Positions 6,891 through 18,197 of a stretch of DNA of 46,540 nucleotides are shown here, one piece after another. The notes beneath the pieces were generated by a model. That model did not search any database, was not told the DNA's origin, and worked only from the letters and a program-made list of their open reading frames with translations. The stretch comes from Chromobacterium aquaticum (lineage in GTDB: Bacteria; Pseudomonadota; Gammaproteobacteria; Burkholderiales; Chromobacteriaceae), in NCBI RefSeq assembly GCF_021129195.1, contig NZ_JAJOHW010000102.1, forward strand, positions 1 through 46,540, read 5' to 3'. The position numbers were made by a program, and so were the translations under genes. The number at the start of each line of letters is the position of its first letter. Position 1 is the first letter of the stretch.

Positions 6891-9566
6891 ATGAGGCCGC
6901 ATTACCTGACTCCGTTGTTTTCGCCGCGCAGCGTTGCCGTGGTCGGCGCCAGCGACACGCCGGGCTCAATAGGGCAGGCGGTGTTCGCCAATCTGCTGGC
7001 GGGCAACTTCCAGGGCAAGCTGTTCCCGGTCAACCTCAATCACAAGGTGGTGGCCGGGATTCCCGCCGTGGCCTCGGTGCGCCAGATCAATGAGCCGGTG
7101 GATATCGCGGTGGTGGTGACGGCGACCCGGACTCTGCCGGCCATCATGAAGGATTGCGGCAAGAAGGGCATCAAGGCGGTGCTGCTGGCCAAGGAGTTCG
7201 CCGACAGCGAGCAGCTGGAGCGCGAGATCATCAACGAGACGCTGTCGATCAGCCGCCATTTCGGCATCCGCATCCTGGGGCCCAATGTGCTGGGCCTGAT
7301 GCGGCCGGTGGCGGGCTTCAACGCCAGCAATTACACCAGCAAGGTCAGGCCGGGCAATCTGGCGCTGGTGTCGCAGTCATCCGCCTTGTGCACGGCGATG
7401 CTGGATTGGGCGGACAGCAAGGGCATAGGCTTTTCCAGCGTGATTTCGGTGGGCAATGCGCTGGATGTCGGTTTCGGCGAAATTCTGGATTACCTGGTGG
7501 CGGACAATTTCACCCAGGGCATCTTGTTGCATGTCCACCACATTCACGACGCGCGCCGCTTTATGTCGGCCTTGCGCGCGGCGGCGCGCACCAAGCCGGT
7601 GGTGGTGATCAAGTCCGGCCGCTACGAAGACGCGGTCACCGGGGTTACGCACTCCAGCAATCTGGTGGAAAGCGGCGATGTGTTCGACGCCGCGCTAGCG
7701 CGCGCCGGCGTACTGCGCGTGGACACCATCGCCCAATTGTTCACCGCGGCCAAGGTGCTGGCCGCCAATTACCGGGTGGGCGGCAAGCGCTTGGCCATCG
7801 TCACCAACGGCATCGGCCCAGGCGTGCTGGCCGCCGACAGCGCCTATTCCAATAGGGTCGAGCTGGCCAAGCTGTCCGATGACACGCTGGAGTTGCTCAA
7901 TGGGGTGCTGCCGCGCAATTGGTCACGCGGCAATCCGCTGGACATCATAGGCGACGCCAGTCCGGCGCGTTTCCGCACCGCGGTGAAAGCCTGTCTGGAC
8001 GACCCCAATGTGGATGGCGTGATGGTGATCTTCACGCCGCAGGCTGGCACTGATCATCTGACCACGGCGCAATTGATGATCGGCTTGCAGCGCGAGAGCA
8101 GCAAGCCGCTGTTCTTGTCCTGGCTGGGCGATGCCAAGGTGTCGGAGAGCCGCGAGCTGTTCTCCAAGGCCAAGTGCGCGCATTTCCGCGCGCCGGAATA
8201 CGGCATTGAGGTGTTCCGCAATCTGGCGGCCTATCAACGCAACCAGCAATTGCTGCTGCAGACGCCGGGGCCGCTGGAGGGCAAGCGCGCCGATCCCGAC
8301 GTGGCCAAGGCACGCAAGGTCATCGCCGCGGCGGCGAAGGACGGCCGCGAGATTCTGTCCGAGCGCGAATCCAAGGAGGTGTTGGCCGCTTTTCATATCC
8401 CGGTCAATCCGACCAAGCTGGCGCGCTCCGCGCACGAGGCGGTGAAGCTGGCCGACAAGATCGGCTATCCGGTGGTGCTGAAAATAGATTCGCCGGACAT
8501 CATTTATAAGTCCGATGTTGGCGGCGTGGAACTGAACATCAGCAATGAGGCGACATTGCGCGAGGCCTTCGACGGCATCATCCGCCGCACTCGACAGGCG
8601 CGGCCGGAGGCGCGCATCGACGGGGTGTCGGTGCAGCCGATGCGCAAGCGCCGCTTCGCGCGCGAAGTGATGGTGGGCGTCACCCACGACGAGGCCTTTG
8701 GCCCGGTGATCACTTTCGGCGCCGGCGGCATCGCGGTGGAAGTGATGCACGACCGCGCGCTGTCCCTGCCGCCGCTCAACGACTATCTGGTGGCCAGCAT
8801 GATCCGCCATACCCGCATCGGCCAATTGCTGGGCGCGTTCAAGAACCTGCCGGCGGTGGATCAGGACGAGCTGGCGGATGTGCTGCTGCATGTGTCGGAG
8901 ATGGTGTGCGAGCTGCCGGAGTTGCGCGAAATGGACATCAATCCGCTGATCGCCGACGAGCAGGGCGTGATCGCGCTGGACGCCCGCATCATCGTGTGTC
9001 CGCCGCGGCCGGACTTGAAGCGCTACGGCCATATGGCGATCATGCCTTACCCCAGTCACATGGTGGTGTGCGCCAAATTGAATGACGGCACCAATGTGAT
9101 GGTGCGTCCGGTGCGTCCGGAAGATGCGGATATGCAACAGGAGTTCGTGCGCAATCTGTCTGAAGAAAGCCGCTACAACCGCTACTTGTCCAGCATCAAG
9201 CAATTGTCGCAAAGCATGTTGGTGCGCTTCACTCAGCTGGACTACGACCGCGAGATGGCGCTGGCAATGACGCGCGAGCACAAGGACGGCGAGGAGATGC
9301 TGGCGGTGGCGCGCTTCATCACCGATCCGGACAACGAGGGCTGCGAGTTCGCGCTGGAGGTGGCGGACCGCTGGCAGGGCAAGGGCATAGGCTATCTATT
9401 GATGAGCGCCTTGTTCGACGCGGCGCGGGAGCAGGGCTTGAAAGTGATGCGTGGCGAGGTGCTGGCCGGCAATAAAGGCATGCTGAAATTGATGCATAAA
9501 CTGGGATTTTCAGTGGAGCCGCACCCGGAAGACCGGGCTCTGACCATGGTGTCCAAGAGCCTGTAA
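6891..9566 (+). CDS. Pat/PatZ-type protein lysine acetyltransferase (acyl-CoA synthetase-like + GNAT)
   Basis: An 891-aa protein in the PatZ (YfiQ/Pka) order. A CoA-binding Rossmann domain (SVAVVGASDTPGSIGQ, near residues 13-28) is followed by succinyl-CoA-ligase-like domains (LALVSQSSALCTAMLDWA; VTHSSNLVESGDVFDAAL, where NDP-forming ligases have SHTG). Next come an ATP-grasp domain (about 480-700) and a C-terminal GNAT domain (about 730-890) with acetyl-CoA loop WQGKGIG. Characterised relatives acetylate and inactivate acetyl-CoA synthetase and other proteins. Length is close to the E. coli protein (886 aa). AAGGA precedes the ATG by 11 nt. It stands alone between nadA and the rpsP operon, so its target cannot be told from context. 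Confidence 0.9.
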   Translation: MRPHYLTPLFSPRSVAVVGASDTPGSIGQAVFANLLAGNFQGKLFPVNLNHKVVAGIPAVASVRQINEPVDIAVVVTATRTLPAIMKDCGKKGIKAVLLAKEFADSEQLEREIINETLSISRHFGIRILGPNVLGLMRPVAGFNASNYTSKVRPGNLALVSQSSALCTAMLDWADSKGIGFSSVISVGNALDVGFGEILDYLVADNFTQGILLHVHHIHDARRFMSALRAAARTKPVVVIKSGRYEDAVTGVTHSSNLVESGDVFDAALARAGVLRVDTIAQLFTAAKVLAANYRVGGKRLAIVTNGIGPGVLAADSAYSNRVELAKLSDDTLELLNGVLPRNWSRGNPLDIIGDASPARFRTAVKACLDDPNVDGVMVIFTPQAGTDHLTTAQLMIGLQRESSKPLFLSWLGDAKVSESRELFSKAKCAHFRAPEYGIEVFRNLAAYQRNQQLLLQTPGPLEGKRADPDVAKARKVIAAAAKDGREILSERESKEVLAAFHIPVNPTKLARSAHEAVKLADKIGYPVVLKIDSPDIIYKSDVGGVELNISNEATLREAFDGIIRRTRQARPEARIDGVSVQPMRKRRFAREVMVGVTHDEAFGPVITFGAGGIAVEVMHDRALSLPPLNDYLVASMIRHTRIGQLLGAFKNLPAVDQDELADVLLHVSEMVCELPELREMDINPLIADEQGVIALDARIIVCPPRPDLKRYGHMAIMPYPSHMVVCAKLNDGTNVMVRPVRPEDADMQQEFVRNLSEESRYNRYLSSIKQLSQSMLVRFTQLDYDREMALAMTREHKDGEEMLAVARFITDPDNEGCEFALEVADRWQGKGIGYLLMSALFDAAREQGLKVMRGEVLAGNKGMLKLMHKLGFSVEPHPEDRALTMVSKSL

Positions 9567-9599
9567 CGGTGGGCTTGACAGCCGTCTTGCATTAAGCGC

Positions 9600-9629
9600 T
9601 TGCAAGATAAGGGAAAACTGACCTAAAAT
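9600..9629 (+). promoter_or_regulatory. Putative sigma-70 promoter of rpsP-rimM-trmD-rplS
   Basis: TTGCAA (9600-9605), an 18-bp spacer and TAAAAT (9624-9629) lie about 45 bp upstream of the rpsP ATG. TTGACA at 9575-9580 is an alternative -35 box without a clear partner. The inverted repeat CTTGCA/TGCAAG (9586-9606) overlaps the proposed -35. Confidence 0.5.
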
Positions 9630-9673
9630 CGTGGGCTTTTCTACATACCGTTTTTATTCAAGGACAATCGACA

Positions 9674-9922
9674 ATGGTAGTGATTCGTCTGGCACGTGGC
9701 GGCGCCAAGAACCGTCCGTTCTACAACATCGTGGTGACCGATTCCCGTAACCGTCGTGACGGTCGCTTCATCGAGCGCGTTGGCTTCTACAACCCGGTTG
9801 CCAATGAGAAGCAAGAGCGCGTCCGTTTCACCATGGACCGCCTGAACCACTGGGTAGGTGTTGGCGCTCAAGTTTCCGACGCTGTTGCCAAGCTGCTGAA
9901 AGAGCAGAAGGCCGCTGCCTAA
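9674..9922 (+). CDS. rpsP: 30S ribosomal protein bS16
   Basis: 82 aa, with the whole bS16 pattern from [21 protein letters not shown] through [14 protein letters not shown] to [27 protein letters not shown] lies 9 nt before the ATG. It is first gene of the widely conserved rpsP-rimM-trmD-rplS operon. The protein binds 16S rRNA and is needed for 30S assembly. Confidence 0.98.
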   Translation: MVVIRLARGGAKNRPFYNIVVTDSRNRRDGRFIERVGFYNPVANEKQERVRFTMDRLNHWVGVGAQVSDAVAKLLKEQKAAA

Positions 9923-9957
9923 GCGTTCGTTGATTTCATATCGGACGGACTAGGCGC

Positions 9958-10464
9958 ATGCGCAAGGAAGATCTCGTATTAATGGGGTTTGTGCGTGGCG
10001 CCTTTGGTGTCAAGGGCTGGATCAAGATCCAGGCCGACACCGAATACGCTGACGGTTTGTTCGACTACCCGGTCTGGTGGCTGGGTCAGGAGAACGACTG
10101 GAAGCCGTACACATTTGAAAATGGCGCTCTCCAGCCCAAGGCGCTGGTCGCCAAGCTGGAAGGCGTGGAAGACCGTGATGGCGCGGAAGCGTTGCGCGGC
10201 AAGCAAATTGCCATTCCGCGCGCTGAATTGCCCGCCGCCGAAGAGGGCGAATACTACTGGGCCGATCTGATCGGTCTGGAAGTCGTCAATCTGCAAGGCG
10301 AAACGCTGGGCAAGGTGAGCGAGCTGATGGAAACCGGCGCGCACGATGTGCTGGTGGTGCAGGGCGCGGACGCGCAGCGCATGATTCCGTTTGTGGATCA
10401 GTATGTGCTGGAAGTCCAGCTTGCCGCTGGCAAGATCCAGGTGGACTGGGGTCTGGACTACTGA
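9958..10464 (+). CDS. rimM: Ribosome maturation factor RimM
   Basis: 168 aa. RimM helps assemble the head of the 30S subunit and binds protein S19. The N-terminal barrel shows [18 protein letters not shown], typical of the family, and the PRC-barrel part shows [37 protein letters not shown]. It starts 35 bp after rpsP, and its TGA shares its last base with the A of the trmD ATG, so translation is coupled. Confidence 0.97.
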   Translation: MRKEDLVLMGFVRGAFGVKGWIKIQADTEYADGLFDYPVWWLGQENDWKPYTFENGALQPKALVAKLEGVEDRDGAEALRGKQIAIPRAELPAAEEGEYYWADLIGLEVVNLQGETLGKVSELMETGAHDVLVVQGADAQRMIPFVDQYVLEVQLAAGKIQVDWGLDY

Positions 10465-11231
10465 TGCAGATCGACGCGGTAACGCTGTTTCCGGAGATGT
10501 TCGATTCCATCGCCCGCTTTGGCGTCAGCCAGCGGGCGCTTGACTTGGGCATCTGGGGGTTTCAGGCCTGGAATCCTCGCGATTTCACGCATGACAACTA
10601 CCGCCGGGTAGACGACCGTCCTTACGGCGGCGGCCCCGGCATGGTGATGCAGATCGAGCCTCTGGCGCAGTCCATCGCGGCGGCCAGGGCCAGGCAGGCG
10701 CAAGCCGGCGCCGAGCGCAGCCATGTGATTTATCTTTCGCCGCAAGGCCGCCCTTTGACGCACGCGAAAGCGGAGCAACTGTCGCAGCAGCCGGGCCTGA
10801 TCCTGCTGTGTGGCCGTTACGAAGGCGTGGATGAAAGATTGATCCAGCGCGAGGTCGACGAGGAGATTTCCATCGGCGACTACGTGTTGTCCGGCGGCGA
10901 GCTGCCGGCGATGGTGCTGATGGACGCGGTGGTGCGTTTGCTGCCGGGCGTGCTGAACGATGTTCAGTCGGCTTACGAAGATTCATTTGTGGACGGGCTT
11001 CTTGATTGTCCGCACTATACCCGACCCGAAGACTATCAGGGCATGCGGGTGCCGGATGTGCTGTTGTCCGGTAATCATGCGCTGATCGCTAAATGGCGGC
11101 TGAAACAGGCTCTGGGCAGGACGATGCAACGTCGCCCGGATTTGCTGCAAGGCCGCGTTTTGACAAAACAGGAATCTCGGCTGCTGGCGGAGTACCAGCA
11201 GGAACAAGATCTCCAGAAAAACCAGGAGTAA
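10464..11231 (+). CDS. trmD: tRNA (guanine-N1)-methyltransferase
   Basis: 255 aa SPOUT-class methyltransferase that makes m1G37 in tRNAs reading CNN codons and so prevents frameshifting. It begins [21 protein letters not shown] and has [14 protein letters not shown], the knot segments [12 protein letters not shown] and [20 protein letters not shown], and the C-terminal [26 protein letters not shown]. Its start overlaps the rimM stop by one base and rplS follows after 4 bp. Confidence 0.98.
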   Translation: MQIDAVTLFPEMFDSIARFGVSQRALDLGIWGFQAWNPRDFTHDNYRRVDDRPYGGGPGMVMQIEPLAQSIAAARARQAQAGAERSHVIYLSPQGRPLTHAKAEQLSQQPGLILLCGRYEGVDERLIQREVDEEISIGDYVLSGGELPAMVLMDAVVRLLPGVLNDVQSAYEDSFVDGLLDCPHYTRPEDYQGMRVPDVLLSGNHALIAKWRLKQALGRTMQRRPDLLQGRVLTKQESRLLAEYQQEQDLQKNQE

Positions 11232-11235
11232 TCTC

Positions 11236-11604
11236 ATGGATCTGATCCAGAAACTCGAGCAAGAAGAAATCGCCCGCCTGGGCAAAACCCTGCCGGAATT
11301 CGCTCCGGGCGACACCGTTGTGGTGCAGGTAAAGGTTAAGGAAGGCAACCGCGAACGTCTGCAGGCTTACGAAGGCGTGGTTATCGCCAAGAAGAACGCA
11401 GGCCTGAACAGCGCTTTCACCGTGCGCAAGATGTCCGCTGGTGAAGGTGTTGAGCGTACTTTCCAGACCTACTCCCCGCTGGTGGCTTCCGTTGAAGTGA
11501 AGCGCCGCGGTGACGTGCGTCGCGCCAAGCTGTACTACCTGCGCGGCCGTACCGGCAAATCCGCACGCATCAAGGAAAAGCTGCCGGCTCGCAAGCAAGG
11601 CTAA
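11236..11604 (+). CDS. rplS: 50S ribosomal protein bL19
   Basis: 122 aa, standard bL19 with [27 protein letters not shown] and the basic C-terminus [24 protein letters not shown]. It lies at the 30S-50S interface. AGGAGTAATCTC precedes the ATG (CAGGAGTAATCTCATG). Last gene of the operon, followed by a strong terminator. Confidence 0.98.
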   Translation: MDLIQKLEQEEIARLGKTLPEFAPGDTVVVQVKVKEGNRERLQAYEGVVIAKKNAGLNSAFTVRKMSAGEGVERTFQTYSPLVASVEVKRRGDVRRAKLYYLRGRTGKSARIKEKLPARKQG

Positions 11605-11640
11605 GCCTGGCCGAGTCAGGCCTGGACCTGATGACAGTTC

Positions 11641-11670
11641 AAAGCGCAAGGCGATGCCTTGCGCTTTTTT
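11641..11670 (+). terminator. Terminator of the rplS operon
   Basis: AAAGCGCAAGGC-GAT-GCCTTGCGCTTT forms a perfect 12-bp stem with a triloop followed by TTTC, 37 bp after the rplS stop. Confidence 0.9.
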
Positions 11671-11810
11671 CTTGGCGGTTCAAAGTTGGCTGAGCGTCCC
11701 ACACACCTTGAGCGATAAGCGCTGGTTCACGCAGCGGGCGATACAAACGCCTTGCGTCGTACTGCTTCACTAGACTGTGAGTGGATTCTTGGCATGATGG
11801 CGGAGGCGGC

Positions 11811-12281
11811 ATGGATTATTCTGCGGTGATCGACGCGCCGTTCGGGCAATTGGGCATGGTATGCCGGGACGGCTTTTTGCTGCGGCTGGAGTTTCTGGCC
11901 CAGCGCCAGCCGCTGTTGCCGCCGGCTCCGGGCAGCCTGGAGCGGGAGCTCGTCCAGCAACTGGACGCCTATTACGCGGACCCTCGCTTCCATTTCAGCG
12001 TGCCGTACCGTTTGTCGGGCAGCGAGCACCAGTTGCAGGTATGGCACGCCATCGCGCAGATACCCAGCGGCCAAACCTTGCGTTATCAGGATATCGCCAC
12101 GGCGTTGGCGTCGTCGGCGCGGGCGGTGGGCAATGCCTGCGGCCGCAACCCGGTGCCCATCATCGTGCCCTGTCACCGCGTGGTGGCGCGTAATAGTTTG
12201 GGTGGGTTCAATCGTTCCCTGGGGCGGGAGACGGTGGACATCAAGCAGTGGTTGCTGGCGCATGAGTTCGAGTTCGGCTGA
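11811..12281 (+). CDS. ogt: Methylated-DNA-[protein]-cysteine S-methyltransferase (Ogt-type)
   Basis: Suicide repair enzyme that moves the alkyl group from O6-alkylguanine to its own cysteine. The active-site motif IVPCHRVV and the DNA-binding helix RAVGNACGRNPVPI are intact, as is the GGFNRSLGRETVDIKQWLLAHE end. The ATG at 11811 is chosen because GGAGG lies 4 nt upstream; a GTG at 11781 in the same frame would add 10 poorly conserved residues. The resulting 156 aa is slightly short for the family. The gene stands alone between two terminators of nearly the same sequence. Whether to call it ogt or an ada-C-like protein is not decided by sequence alone. Confidence 0.88.
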   Translation: MDYSAVIDAPFGQLGMVCRDGFLLRLEFLAQRQPLLPPAPGSLERELVQQLDAYYADPRFHFSVPYRLSGSEHQLQVWHAIAQIPSGQTLRYQDIATALASSARAVGNACGRNPVPIIVPCHRVVARNSLGGFNRSLGRETVDIKQWLLAHEFEFG

Positions 12282-12297
12282 AGCTTGGGGGCTCAGG

Positions 12298-12330
12298 AAA
12301 AAGCGCAAGACATCGTCTTGCGCTTTTTTT
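12298..12330. terminator. Bidirectional terminator between ogt and mbtH-like gene
   Basis: AAAAAGCGCAAGAC-ATC-GTCTTGCGCTTTTT is a perfect 14-bp stem with T-runs on both sides. It serves ogt (+) and the convergent NRPS/MbtH unit (-). Confidence 0.9.
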
Positions 12331-12360
12331 GCGAGTCATCGGCGGAATTCCGAGCCGGCA

Positions 12361-12541
12361 TCAGGCTGCAATGTGCTCCGGCCGCATATCGCGCCAGCTG
12401 GTCTCGATATAGCGGGTGCAATCCTGGCGCGGCGCGGGGCCATGCGCGACGCTCCAGCCGGCGGGGACGGCGATCGCGCCTGGCCAGAGCGAGTGACTGC
12501 CCTGCTGGTTGCGCAATACCATGAATTCGCCGTCCGGCAAA

Positions 12542-12558
<17 letters not shown>
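12361..12558 (-). CDS. MbtH-like protein
   Basis: 65 aa, matching the MbtH family: DGEFMVLRNQQGSHSLWP, then VPAGW and the C-terminal CTRYIETSWRDMRPEHI. Such proteins bind NRPS adenylation domains and are often needed for their solubility and activity. On the minus strand AGGAG lies 7 nt before the ATG at 12558; ATG at 12561 is also in frame. The gene overlaps the 3' end of the upstream NRPS gene by about 15 bp, so the two are almost certainly cotranscribed and translationally coupled, and this protein is the obvious partner of that NRPS. The usual W-T-D reads W-R-D here. Confidence 0.92.
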
Positions 12559-16474
<3,916 letters not shown>

Positions 16475-16665
16475 GGGTCACTCCTAGCGAATGTAATATA
16501 GCGAGTCCAAGTGCGTTGCCGCGCATCGACCCTGGCTGGCGCCGCGTGTCTTGGGCGCTGGCGTCGGAAAATCGAGCGCAATAGGACCCCTGCCGGTAGG
16601 GCGGGGGGCCACTGCTGCCGGGTCGTTTCTGTAGGTGGGTGAGCTAATGCTGTATTTACTTCTTA

Positions 16666-16805
16666 GAACCTGTTCAAAGTCTGCTGCGCTTCGGCGATAC
16701 GGCGTTAAAAACAAGCTCAAAATGCTCATGTACCACTTGTACATTCCGCTTTCTCGCTCGTTTTCGCCTTGTCTCGCTCTTGCTCGCAAGCTGGCGAACA
16801 GGTTC
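16666..16805 (-). mobile_element. MITE-like repeat, copy B (inverted orientation)
   Basis: 140 bp in the opposite orientation to copy A. The plus-strand left end GAACCTGTTCAAAGTCTGCTGCGC and right end GCGAACAGGTTC share the outer 10 bases of the inverted repeat but not the inner part. The central palindrome reads ATGTAC-CACTT-GTACAT on the plus strand. Flanks are TTA and CTG, so no target duplication is visible. Confidence 0.8.
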
Positions 16806-16849
16806 CTGGAAGCGCTTCACGATCAGCCGCTAGGCCGCGAAGGGCTTCT

Positions 16850-16878
16850 TTGTTGATTTAATTTTGGCGGGATAATAT
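16850..16878 (+). promoter_or_regulatory. Possible promoter upstream of xerD
   Basis: TTGTTG (16850-16855), a 17-bp spacer and TAATAT (16873-16878) lie in the AT-rich patch between repeat copy B and xerD, about 235 bp before the chosen xerD start. The hexamers are only moderate. Confidence 0.35.
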
Positions 16879-17111
16879 GACAAATGATGTTTTAAGTGTA
16901 TCTGTTTATTCAATATGATTTTTGCGGTGCAATAAGTTCGCGTTGAAGTGCGCCGGATTGGGAGAAGTAAATGCTTGTTTTTCAAGTCGGCGTAGAAATG
17001 GATTGCAAATTGGCGTGGACGGCGTTAAGAGTTGCATGCTGCCGCAACTGGCATTAATGACGTGGGTATTATCTGGTGATGATGGAGAGAGAAGCGATAA
17101 GCGAGGAGAGG

Positions 17112-17996
17112 ATGGCGGCGAGGGATGCCATAGACGGATTCCTGGATCAGCTATGGCTTAGTGACGGCTTGTCCAAGAACACCTTGTCCGCCTATCGGCG
17201 CGACCTCGACAAGCTGGCTGCTCGGCTGGAGGCTGGCGGCGCGCGCATGGTAGAGGCCAATCTGGAGCAACTGGAGCAGGCCTTGTTGCTGGGCGTGGAT
17301 AGCGAAAAGCCGGCCACTCGGGCGCGTATGGTGTCGGCGATGAAGCGTTTTTACCAGTACCTGGCGCAAGCCAGGCTGCGCGACGATGATCCCTGCGCCC
17401 GCTTGCGTGCGCCCAAGCTGGGGCTGCGCTTGCCCAAGTCGCTGTCCGAGCGGCATGTGGAGGCGCTGTTGGCCGCGCCGGATGTGGGTACGCCGCTGGG
17501 GCTGCGCGACCGGGCGATGCTTGAGGTGTTGTACGCCAGCGGTCTGCGGGTGTCGGAATTGGTGGGGCTGACACTGCAACAGCTCAATCTGCTGGATGGC
17601 CTGGTCAAGACCATGGGCAAGGGCAATAAGGAGAGGTTGGTGCCGCTGGGTGAATTGGCTCAGGAATGGCTGCAGCGCTATCTGGCGGAGGCCAGGCCGC
17701 TGTTGCTGGCGGGAGCGGTGTGCGACATGGTGTTCGTGACCCAGCGCAAGGCTGGCATGACGCGGCAGATGGCCTGGTATCTGATCTCGCAATACGCCAA
17801 GCGTCAGGGTTTGCCTGCGGTGAGCCCTCACGTGTTGCGCCATGCCTTCGCCACCCATCTGGTCAACCACGGAGCCGATTTACGTGTGGTGCAATTGCTG
17901 CTCGGGCATTCGGATATTTCCACGACCCAGATTTATACCCACGTCGCGCGCGAGCGGCTGAAGCAGCTGCACGCCAAACACCATCCGCGTGGCTGA
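17112..17996 (+). CDS. xerD: Site-specific tyrosine recombinase XerD
   Basis: Resolves chromosome dimers at dif together with XerC. Starting at ATG 17112, right behind GAGGAGAGG, gives 294 aa and places FLDQLWL at the same distance from the start as in E. coli XerD (298 aa); GTG/ATG codons at 17076-17084 would add 10-12 residues without a ribosome-binding site. All catalytic residues are present: R146 (ASGLRVSEL), K170 (GKGNKERLVP), H240 and R243 (SPHVLRHAFATH), H266 (LLGHSD) and Y275 (TQIYTHV). The C-terminus HAKHHPRG fits XerD rather than XerC. Its TGA stop is also the 3-bp duplicated target of repeat copy C, and copy B lies upstream in the same orientation. Confidence 0.95.
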   Translation: MAARDAIDGFLDQLWLSDGLSKNTLSAYRRDLDKLAARLEAGGARMVEANLEQLEQALLLGVDSEKPATRARMVSAMKRFYQYLAQARLRDDDPCARLRAPKLGLRLPKSLSERHVEALLAAPDVGTPLGLRDRAMLEVLYASGLRVSELVGLTLQQLNLLDGLVKTMGKGNKERLVPLGELAQEWLQRYLAEARPLLLAGAVCDMVFVTQRKAGMTRQMAWYLISQYAKRQGLPAVSPHVLRHAFATHLVNHGADLRVVQLLLGHSDISTTQIYTHVARERLKQLHAKHHPRG

Positions 17997-18139
17997 GAAG
18001 CTGCTCAAAGTCTGTTGCGCTTCGTGAAGCGTTGAACGGTGAGTACGAACTCAAAATGCTCATGTGTCACGAGTACATTCCACTTTTTCGCTCTTTTTCG
18101 CCTTGTCTTGTCCTAGCTCGCGAGATCGTAAACAGGCTC
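17997..18139 (-). mobile_element. MITE-like repeat, copy C, inserted at the xerD stop codon
   Basis: 143 bp in inverted orientation. Ends are GAAGCTGCTCAAAGTCTG and CGAGATCGTAAACAGGCTC. It is bounded by TGA on both sides (17994-17996 and 18140-18142); the left TGA is the xerD stop. The central ATGTGT-CACGA-GTACAT palindrome has two mismatches. The two ends carry different inner sequences (AAAGTC versus ATCGTAAA). Confidence 0.85.
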
Positions 18140-18149
18140 TGAGAACGAG

Positions 18150-18177
18150 AAAGAAAAACGCCCGCTTGCGCGGGCGT
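18150..18177 (-). terminator. clpA terminator
   Basis: On the minus strand ACGCCCGC-GCAA-GCGGGCGT is a perfect 8-bp stem followed by TTTTTCTTTC, 20 bases after the clpA stop. Confidence 0.88.
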
Positions 18178-18197
18178 CATGGATGACAAGACGAGTG

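Larger units (their letters stand above)
16475..17111. other. 637-bp region between NRPS and xerD
   Basis: No supported gene. From the NRPS side it holds the short NRPS leader, GC-rich sequence with short inverted repeats near 16585-16612, repeat copy B (16666-16805), then an AT-rich stretch (about 16850-16935) clearly unlike its surroundings, with a possible xerD promoter. Short frames here lack ribosome-binding sites or family features. Confidence 0.75.

Noticed and set aside
16858-16905. Possible dif site near xerD
   Set aside because: The AT-rich segment has some resemblance to a XerD arm (ATGTTTTAA) but no matching XerC arm at the 6-bp spacing; dif is normally near the terminus and not beside xerD.
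16922-17161. 79-codon frame upstream of and overlapping xerD
   Set aside because: No family resemblance, and it overlaps the xerD start in another frame.
16635-18142. Short reading frames (MLMYHxYIPLxRSFSPCLxLAR...) that read through every repeat copy on the strand opposite to the element's orientation
   Set aside because: The frame stays open in all copies, but substitutions between copies are largely amino-acid-changing, there is no constant ribosome-binding site, and termini run into unrelated flanks. It is better explained as repeat sequence translated by chance.
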